Assembly: GCA_045652765.1 (NCBI GenBank)
Contig: JAZOLG010000049.1
Coordinates: forward strand, 1-64,000
Direction of reading: 5' to 3'
DNA length: 64,000 nucleotides
DNA from: UBA1231 sp045652765
GTDB lineage: Bacteria > Bacillota_I > Bacilli_A > ML615J-28 > CAG-313
The notes beneath the pieces are model-generated. The model saw only the letters and a list, made by a program, of their open reading frames with translations. It was not told the DNA's origin and made no database searches. The translations under genes were made by a program, and so were the position numbers. This document shows, piece after piece, positions 58,732 through 64,000 of this stretch. How positions within the stretch are numbered: position 1 is the first letter of the stretch; each line of letters opens with the position of its first letter.

Positions 58732-60645
58732 ATGATTAAAATTACATTCCCAGATGGTTCAATTAGAGAATATAAAAAAGGAACAACAGCTGTTGAAGTT
58801 GCGGCATCAATTTCTGTAAGTTTGGTTAAAAAATGTTTAGCAGTTAAACTTGATGGTGAACTTAAAGATTTAAAAGCACCAATTGAAAGTGATGCGGCTA
58901 TCGAACTAGTTACAGGTGATGCACAAGGTATGGAACCATTACTTAACCATTCATGTGCGCATATGTTAGCACAAGCTATTAAAGAACTTTATCCAAATGC
59001 GATGTTTGGTGTAGGTCCTGCAATTGATGAAGGTTTTTATTATGATTTAGATTTAGGTGATGTCAAACTTACTGAAGAGGATTTAGTAAAAATTGAAAAG
59101 AAGATGAAAGCAATTGCTGAAGGAAATACTGAAATTGAAAGACGTGTCGTTTCAAAAGAAGAAGCACTTGAATTATTTAAAAATGATAAATATAAAACAG
59201 AATTAATTAATGAATTAGAAAGTGATGCAGTGATTAGTGTTTACCAACAAGGAAACTTTATGGATCTTTGTCGTGGTCCTCATGTATCAAGTACTAAATG
59301 GCTTAAAAATTTCAAACTTTTAAGCGTAAGTGGTGCTTACTGGAGAGGTGATGCTAAACGTGAACAATTACAAAGAATTTATGGTACTTGTTTCATGAAA
59401 GAAGCAGAACTTAAAGCTCATTTAGAAATCATTGAAGAACGCAAAAAATGTGATCATAGAAAACTTGGTCGTGAATTAGATTTATTTATGATGAGCGAAT
59501 ATGGGCCTGGTTTCCCATTCTGGATGCCTAAGGGGATGATTTTAAGAAGAAATCTTGAAAACTTCTGGTTTGATATTCACACAAAAGAAGGTTACCAATT
59601 TGTTCAAACACCAATAATGTTAAATAAAGAACTTTGGGAAACAAGTGGTCACTGGTTTAACTATAAAGAAAATATGTACACATCATCAATTGATGAAAAA
59701 GAGTTTGCGATTAAACCAATGAACTGTCCTGGTGGAATGTTAGTTTATAAAAATAACATTCACTCATATCGTGATTTCCCACTTCGTATCGGGGAACTTG
59801 GACTTGTACATCGTCATGAAGCAAGTGGCGCATTAAATGGATTATTTAGAGTGCGCAACTTTACTCAAGATGATGCTCATATTTTTATTACAGAAGATCA
59901 AATTGAAGCTGAAATCGGTCGTTTAATTGATTTATATGACTATGTTTATAGTGTATTTAACTTAAATTATCATATTGAATTATCAACAAGACCACTTGAT
60001 AAATATATTGGTGAACTTGCGACTTGGGATAAAGCAGAAAGTGCCCTTGCAAGTGCTATGGAAAAGAAAGGTATTAAATATATTTTAAATCCAGGTGATG
60101 GTGCGTTCTATGGTCCTAAACTTGACTTTAAATTAAAAGATTCAATGAATAGAATTTGGCAATGTGGTACAATCCAACTTGATATGAACTTACCAGAAAG
60201 ATTTGATTTAACATATATTTCTGAATCTGGTGAAAAGGTTCGCCCAATTATGTTACATAGAGCATTATTTGGCTCTATTGAAAGATTTATTGGTATTTTA
60301 ATTGAACACTTTGCGGGAGTATTCCCATTATGGCTTGCGCCTGAACAAATCAAAGTAATTCCGGTTAATAACTTATATCATTTAGAATATGCTAAAGAAG
60401 TACTTGCTAAATTACAAGCTTTTGGAATTCGTGCATCAATAGATGACAGAAACGAAAAAATGAACTACAAGATTCGTGAAGCTCAAACTAGTAAAATACC
60501 ATATACTTTAGTACTAGGTGATAAAGAAACACAAGAAGGATTAATCACATATCGTGTTCATGGTGAACAAAAATCAACAACTGTTACATATGAAGAATTT
60601 GTTGAAATGTTGAAGAAAGAATTGTCACCTGCTGCAAAAAAATAG
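58732..60645 (+). CDS. thrS: Threonyl-tRNA synthetase
   Basis: The 637-residue enzyme has all domains: TGS (1-60), the editing domain with HSCAHMLAQAIK and the CRGPHV cysteine, a class II core with PMNCPGGM, RIGELGLVHRHEASGAL and CGTIQLDMNLPERF, and the C-terminal anticodon domain (VIPVNNLYHLEYA). The three zinc ligands (the Cys of MNCPGG and two later His) appear kept. AGGAGG precedes the start. Controlled by the T-box upstream. Confidence 0.97.
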   Translation: MIKITFPDGSIREYKKGTTAVEVAASISVSLVKKCLAVKLDGELKDLKAPIESDAAIELVTGDAQGMEPLLNHSCAHMLAQAIKELYPNAMFGVGPAIDEGFYYDLDLGDVKLTEEDLVKIEKKMKAIAEGNTEIERRVVSKEEALELFKNDKYKTELINELESDAVISVYQQGNFMDLCRGPHVSSTKWLKNFKLLSVSGAYWRGDAKREQLQRIYGTCFMKEAELKAHLEIIEERKKCDHRKLGRELDLFMMSEYGPGFPFWMPKGMILRRNLENFWFDIHTKEGYQFVQTPIMLNKELWETSGHWFNYKENMYTSSIDEKEFAIKPMNCPGGMLVYKNNIHSYRDFPLRIGELGLVHRHEASGALNGLFRVRNFTQDDAHIFITEDQIEAEIGRLIDLYDYVYSVFNLNYHIELSTRPLDKYIGELATWDKAESALASAMEKKGIKYILNPGDGAFYGPKLDFKLKDSMNRIWQCGTIQLDMNLPERFDLTYISESGEKVRPIMLHRALFGSIERFIGILIEHFAGVFPLWLAPEQIKVIPVNNLYHLEYAKEVLAKLQAFGIRASIDDRNEKMNYKIREAQTSKIPYTLVLGDKETQEGLITYRVHGEQKSTTVTYEEFVEMLKKELSPAAKK

Positions 60646-60659
60646 TATATAATAAGGAA

Positions 60660-60737
60660 TAGAGACTAACTATAGGATAAACATAATCAATTAGAAAAAG
60701 TGATTATATTTATTCATTAAATTAGTCTCTTTTTTTG
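60660..60737 (+). ncRNA. Structured terminator region, possibly a short independent RNA
   Basis: AGAGACTAA (60661-60669) and TTAGTCTCT (60722-60730) enclose an inner hairpin ATAATCA/TGATTAT, and seven T follow. This may simply be the thrS terminator, but the loop is unusually long (about 50 bases), and a TATAAT at 60648-60653 would start a transcript exactly at the hairpin base. The matching -35 (TTGTCA, 60622-60627) is 20 bases away, so independent expression is doubtful. Confidence 0.4.
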
Positions 60738-60801
60738 TCGAAAACATTTAATTTAATTAATAATGAAGTAGTTTATTGCCTAGACATAATCGTAATTTAT
60801 A

Positions 60802-60809
60802 CATATAAT
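60802..60809 (+). promoter_or_regulatory. -10 region of the LysM gene, CATATAAT
   Basis: CATATAAT contains a normal TATAAT and also fits the CATANNNT-type -10 used by mother-cell sigma factors. No clear -35 for sigma-A is present. AAAGGA serves the ATG at 60830. Confidence 0.4.
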
Positions 60810-60829
60810 GTTATGAAAGGAATGATTAA

Positions 60830-61285
60830 ATGCAATATCAAACAAACGAAGTCGTGTATGAGGAGTATGTGGTAAAACCTAAAGATAGTTTATATTCGAT
60901 TGCGAAAGAGTTTAAAACAACGGTTGCTGAACTTACGGATGTTAATATGTTAACAACAAATGTGTTATATCCTAATCAAGTTTTATTAGTTCCAACTCAT
61001 ACAAAGACGCAAGATATCACTTTATTTGAGTATTTTACAAAAGATGGTGATACTATGGAGAAAATATCAAATAGAGTTGGTGTTCCAATTCAAACACTAG
61101 GCGCCTATAATGATTTTGGTAAAGTTATTTTGAAAGAAAATCAAAAGATTTTGTATCCTACTAATGAAAGAAGCTATTTAATAAAAAGTGGTGATACAGT
61201 AAGATCTATTTGTGAAGAGACTGGTCTTACTGCAGAAAAAATATTGGAGTTAAATATTTTACCAGATATGAGAATTAAAATATAA
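60830..61285 (+). CDS. LysM-repeat protein without signal peptide
   Basis: The 151-residue protein consists of three LysM modules: about 14-58 (YVVKPKDSLYSIAKEFKTTV), 65-108 (FTKDGDTMEKISNRVGVPIQ) and 117-151 (LIKSGDTVRSICEETGLTAE). LysM binds N-acetylglucosamine polymers such as peptidoglycan. It has no signal peptide or membrane helix, so it is made in the cytoplasm. In spore formers, cytoplasmic LysM proteins such as SafA and SpoVID attach to the forespore surface, and a sigma-K-like gene lies 10 kb away. That link is inference. Strong terminator follows. Confidence 0.82.
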   Translation: MQYQTNEVVYEEYVVKPKDSLYSIAKEFKTTVAELTDVNMLTTNVLYPNQVLLVPTHTKTQDITLFEYFTKDGDTMEKISNRVGVPIQTLGAYNDFGKVILKENQKILYPTNERSYLIKSGDTVRSICEETGLTAEKILELNILPDMRIKI

Positions 61286-61291
61286 ATAAAT

Positions 61292-61318
61292 GATGCGAAT
61301 AATTATTCGCATCTTTTT
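61292..61318 (+). terminator. Terminator after the LysM gene
   Basis: GATGCGAATAA is followed by its perfect reverse complement TTATTCGCATC and five T. Confidence 0.88.
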
Positions 61319-61335
61319 AATATTAAATAAAAGTA

Positions 61336-61364
61336 TTGTTAAAATTATTTAATTGTGTTATAAT
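61336..61364 (+). promoter_or_regulatory. Promoter of trmFO-xerC
   Basis: TTGTTA at 61336-61341 and TATAAT at 61359-61364 with a 17-base spacer and TGT before the -10. Confidence 0.8.
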
Positions 61365-61392
61365 AAGGTAATATATAATAAAGAGGCGTAAT

Positions 61393-62724
61393 ATGAAAAA
61401 AATAGTAACAGTAATTGGAGCTGGACTTGCGGGAAGTGAGGCTGCTTATCAACTTGCAATTAGAGGATATCAAGTAAAGTTATACGAAATGCGACCAAAG
61501 AAAATGACGAGTGCGCATACGACAAGTGGTTTTGCAGAATTAATTTGTAGTAATTCATTACGTGCAGCTTCTGTTGAAAATGCTGTAGGGTTATTAAAAG
61601 AAGAAATGCGCAGAATTGGTTCTATTATTATGGAAGCAGCAGACTCAACGAAAGTAGAAGCGGGAGGCGCTTTAGCAGTTGATAGAACTTTATTTAGCGA
61701 ATATATTACAAATAAACTCTCAACTATGGAAAATATTGAAATTATAAATGAAGAAGTATTATCAATTCCGGAAGGACCAGTAATTATTGCTAGTGGACCT
61801 TTAACAAGTGATGGGTTACATGAAGAAATCTCTAAGTTAATAGGTAGTGATCACTTATACTTTTATGATGCTGTAGCGCCGATTGTAACATATGATTCTA
61901 TTGATATGAATAAAGTATTCTTAGCATCACGTTATAATAAAGGTGAAGCATCGTATCTTAACTGCCCTATGACAGAAGATGAGTTTAATAGATTTTATGA
62001 TTATCTAATAAATGCAGAATGCGTAATTCCCAAAGAATTTGAAATGAAAGTATTTGAAGGGTGTATGCCTATTGAAGATATGGCAAAACGTGGACGCCAA
62101 ACTTTATTATTTGGTCCAATGAAACCTGTTGGATTAGATGATCCAAGAACCGGTAGATGGCCATATGCAGTTGTTCAACTTCGTCAAGATAATGCTAGTA
62201 AAACATTGTATAATTTAGTAGGGTTCCAAACTCATCTAAAGTTTGGTGCTCAAAAAGAATTATTATCGTTAATCCCAGGACTTGAAAATGCTAATATCGT
62301 AAGATACGGTGTAATGCATAGAAATACTTATATTCAGTCCCCTAAGCTATTAAATGTTGGTTTCCAATTTAGAACAAGACCTGATTTATTCTTTGCAGGA
62401 CAAATGACAGGTGTTGAAGGTTATGTTGAATCAGCTGCAAGTGGTTTAATTGCTGGTATTAATATGGCTAGATTTTTAGAAGGTAAAGAACTTTTAAAAC
62501 TTAATAATAAGACTTCGATTGGATCACTATCTTGTTATGTAGCAAACCCTAGTGTAACAGATTTTGTTCCTATGAATGCTAACTTTGGTATTTTTGAGGA
62601 ATTAGTAGGTAAAATATACAAGAAAAGCCGTAAAGCTAAATATGCAGAACGTGCACTCGATGAATTAGACAATTTAATAAAAGAAATCAAAGGAGAAGAC
62701 TGTGCGAAAGAAAACGAAGAATAA
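61393..62724 (+). CDS. trmFO: Folate-dependent tRNA (uracil-54) methyltransferase TrmFO
   Basis: A 443-residue flavoprotein with N-terminal FAD fold VTVIGAGLAGSEAAYQLA, YEMRPKKMTSAHTT, AELICSNSLRA, then VEAGGALAVDR near residue 93 and GVEGYVESAASGLIAGIN near 345. It methylates U54 of tRNA with methylene-tetrahydrofolate, the typical route in Gram-positive bacteria. GAGGCG precedes the start. xerC follows with overlap, as in Bacillus. Confidence 0.96.
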   Translation: MKKIVTVIGAGLAGSEAAYQLAIRGYQVKLYEMRPKKMTSAHTTSGFAELICSNSLRAASVENAVGLLKEEMRRIGSIIMEAADSTKVEAGGALAVDRTLFSEYITNKLSTMENIEIINEEVLSIPEGPVIIASGPLTSDGLHEEISKLIGSDHLYFYDAVAPIVTYDSIDMNKVFLASRYNKGEASYLNCPMTEDEFNRFYDYLINAECVIPKEFEMKVFEGCMPIEDMAKRGRQTLLFGPMKPVGLDDPRTGRWPYAVVQLRQDNASKTLYNLVGFQTHLKFGAQKELLSLIPGLENANIVRYGVMHRNTYIQSPKLLNVGFQFRTRPDLFFAGQMTGVEGYVESAASGLIAGINMARFLEGKELLKLNNKTSIGSLSCYVANPSVTDFVPMNANFGIFEELVGKIYKKSRKAKYAERALDELDNLIKEIKGEDCAKENEE

Positions 62725-63673
62725 AGTAGTATCGGTTGCTCCTAAGAAAGTTAATAAAACAAGTGTTCAAGATGCAATCATAATGTACGAAAATTATTTA
62801 TTAGTTGAACGTTCATATTCTGAATATACTGTTTCAAATTATTTAAGAGATATTCATGATTTTAATGAATTTGTAAAAGGTCAAAATTTTGGTGATCTTT
62901 TGAATTTATCGACTAATAATATTTCCAGATACTATATTTCTTATCTTTCCAACAATTTTTCTAAAAGATCAATTAATCGCAAACTTTCGTCACTTCGAGG
63001 ATTTTATCGTCATATGAAAGAAAGAAAAGTGTGTGAAGAAAATCCATTTGATGAGGTTCAATCGGTAAAAGCTGAAAAAACGTTACCGCACTTTTTACAA
63101 AAAGACGAAATAAATGCAATGTTCCAAGTAATTGATAAAAACAAACCACTTGGAATGCGAGATATGACGATTTTAGAACTTTTGTATGGTTCTGGATTAC
63201 GTGTTAGTGAACTATGCAATTTAAAGTTTAAAAATTTTGATTTTTCAAATAAAATGGTTAAAGTATACGGAAAAGGTTCCAAAGAACGATATGTTCCATT
63301 AAGTGATAAAGCAATACAAGCTATTCATATTTATAATGAAGTTGGCCGAGTAAGTCTACTTAAAAATGCGGAAAACAAGAAAGAAGAAATATTTTTGTTA
63401 AATCATCATGGTGGTCCATTAACAACAAGAGGAGTACGAGTTATATTAAATAACATCATTGAAAAAACTTCTGACACATTTAAAATCTCACCTCACATGT
63501 TAAGACATACCTTCGCTACGCATCTATTGGATGGTGGTGCTGATTTAAGAAGTGTTCAAGAAATGTTGGGACATGTTAATATGTCAACAACTCAAATTTA
63601 TACCCACGTATCGTTAGAACAAACAATGAAAGCATATATGGAACATCATCCAAGACAACATAAAGGAGAATAA
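62702..63673 (+). CDS. xerC: Tyrosine recombinase XerC
   Basis: A 323-residue tyrosine recombinase. The SAM-like N-terminal domain is at 25-110. The catalytic set is complete: Arg in YGSGLRVSELCNL, Lys in GKGSKERYVPL, HxxR in SPHMLRHTFATHLL, His in MLGHVNMSTTQ and the nucleophile Tyr in IYTHV. Together with a partner it resolves chromosome dimers at dif; no dif-like site was identified here. It starts with GTG after AAGGAG inside trmFO. The trmFO-xerC order supports XerC over phage integrases. Confidence 0.92.
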   Translation: MRKKTKNKVVSVAPKKVNKTSVQDAIIMYENYLLVERSYSEYTVSNYLRDIHDFNEFVKGQNFGDLLNLSTNNISRYYISYLSNNFSKRSINRKLSSLRGFYRHMKERKVCEENPFDEVQSVKAEKTLPHFLQKDEINAMFQVIDKNKPLGMRDMTILELLYGSGLRVSELCNLKFKNFDFSNKMVKVYGKGSKERYVPLSDKAIQAIHIYNEVGRVSLLKNAENKKEEIFLLNHHGGPLTTRGVRVILNNIIEKTSDTFKISPHMLRHTFATHLLDGGADLRSVQEMLGHVNMSTTQIYTHVSLEQTMKAYMEHHPRQHKGE

Positions 63674-63675
63674 AA

Positions 63676-64000
63676 ATGAGTAAAAGAATGTTCGAAAAAA
63701 TAAGCTTTGAATCATTTAAAAAAAGCTTTGAAGGGTTTCCTAAAGAAGTAATTGATAAAATTTATAGTGAAGTAAAACTTCCAAAACGTAGTACAAAATA
63801 TAGTGCTGGTTATGATATTTTCTCACCAATAGATTTTGTGCTAGAACCTAATGATTCAATAATTGTGCCAACAGGAATTAAAGTATATTTACCAGAAAAT
63901 GAGTTTTTGGGAATTTATATTCGTAGTAGTTTTGGTATTAAAAAAGATATTATTCTTAAAAATGGTGTTGGAATTATTGATGCTGATTATGTTGATAATC
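63676..64000 (+). CDS. dut: dUTPase-family protein, 3' end outside the window
   Basis: AAAGGAG precedes the ATG, two bases after the xerC stop. The visible 108 residues include dUTPase motif 1 (AGYDIFSP), motif 2 (IRSSFG) and motif 3 (GVGIIDADYVDN). About 45 extra N-terminal residues (FKKSFEGFPKEVIDKIYSE) precede the usual VKLPKRS start. It hydrolyses dUTP to keep uracil out of DNA. The gene is truncated only by the window edge. Confidence 0.88.
   Translation, partial: MSKRMFEKISFESFKKSFEGFPKEVIDKIYSEVKLPKRSTKYSAGYDIFSPIDFVLEPNDSIIVPTGIKVYLPENEFLGIYIRSSFGIKKDIILKNGVGIIDADYVDN

Noticed and set aside
62702..63673. Mobile-element integrase
   Set aside because: The tyrosine recombinase is coupled to trmFO as xerC is in Bacilli, and no direct repeats or cargo genes flank it.

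Overview
The window is an AT-rich, gene-dense piece of a Gram-positive chromosome. It suggests an uncultured-type Bacilli lineage near the Erysipelotrichia/RF39 side of the Bacillota. The evidence is as follows. Shine-Dalgarno sites are strong (GGAGG/AGGTG). Promoters are nearly canonical with 17-bp spacing. An FMN riboswitch and a T-box leader are present. ECF vitamin-transporter S components occur, as do the Gram-positive primosomal genes dnaB/dnaI, the YqeG-YqeH-YqeK-RsfS ribosome/metabolism block, and topA/trmFO/xerC-type neighbourhoods. TGA is used as a stop (26441-27301, 27298-30270), so this is not a code-4 mollicute. A pro-sigma-K-like factor and a LysM protein without a signal peptide hint at a sporulating ancestor or a present spore-former. 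No rRNA, tRNA, CRISPR array or insertion sequence was seen.

Layout. 1-9525: envelope and uptake genes (two SGNH-hydrolase lipoproteins with InlB-type repeats flanking bioY, a beta-eliminating lyase, an M28 peptidase, a lipoprotein next to a decayed secreted-protein gene, a DUF554 protein, and an FMN-riboswitch-controlled riboflavin transporter). 9571-16030: a HAD phosphatase, then a run of membrane protein, soluble FtsK, signal peptidase, RbgA and RNase HII. 16202-24433: topA, a probable independent small RNA, the SRP genes ftsY-ylxM-ffh, ruvA facing away from ruvB, and queA. 24450-26108: gltX. 26172-30270: a lipoprotein plus a large secreted metzincin-like protein behind a structured leader. 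30380-39936: accessory genes (flavin-reductase-like protein, MATE exporter, beta-helix lipoprotein, NlpC/P60 lipoprotein, ECF sigma/anti-sigma pair, ECF S component, VanY-type carboxypeptidase). 40031-48137: polA, an FAD protein, a heterodimeric ABC exporter and a Dabb protein. 48238-50825: a surface protein and the sigma-K-like gene, tail to tail. 50897-54366: yqeG-yqeH-yqeK-rsfS and a DUF1295 membrane enzyme. 54461-60645: a mutM-coaE fusion, dnaB, dnaI and T-box-controlled thrS. 60830-64000: LysM protein, trmFO, xerC and the start of a dUTPase gene.

How the genes work together. Most of the window is core information processing: SRP targeting plus signal peptidase, Holliday-junction branch migration, replication restart, ribosome maturation, tRNA charging and tRNA modification. 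The accessory part is dominated by exported lipoproteins. Three of them put InlB-like repeats in front of different enzyme domains (SGNH twice, NlpC/P60 once), which points to surface glycan or host-interface work. The most unusual points are the lipoprotein/secreted-metzincin operon and a decayed locus with similar layout, the mutM-coaE gene fusion, a translocase of FtsK type with no membrane segments of its own, and two short intergenic transcripts with terminators that match no RNA family I can name.
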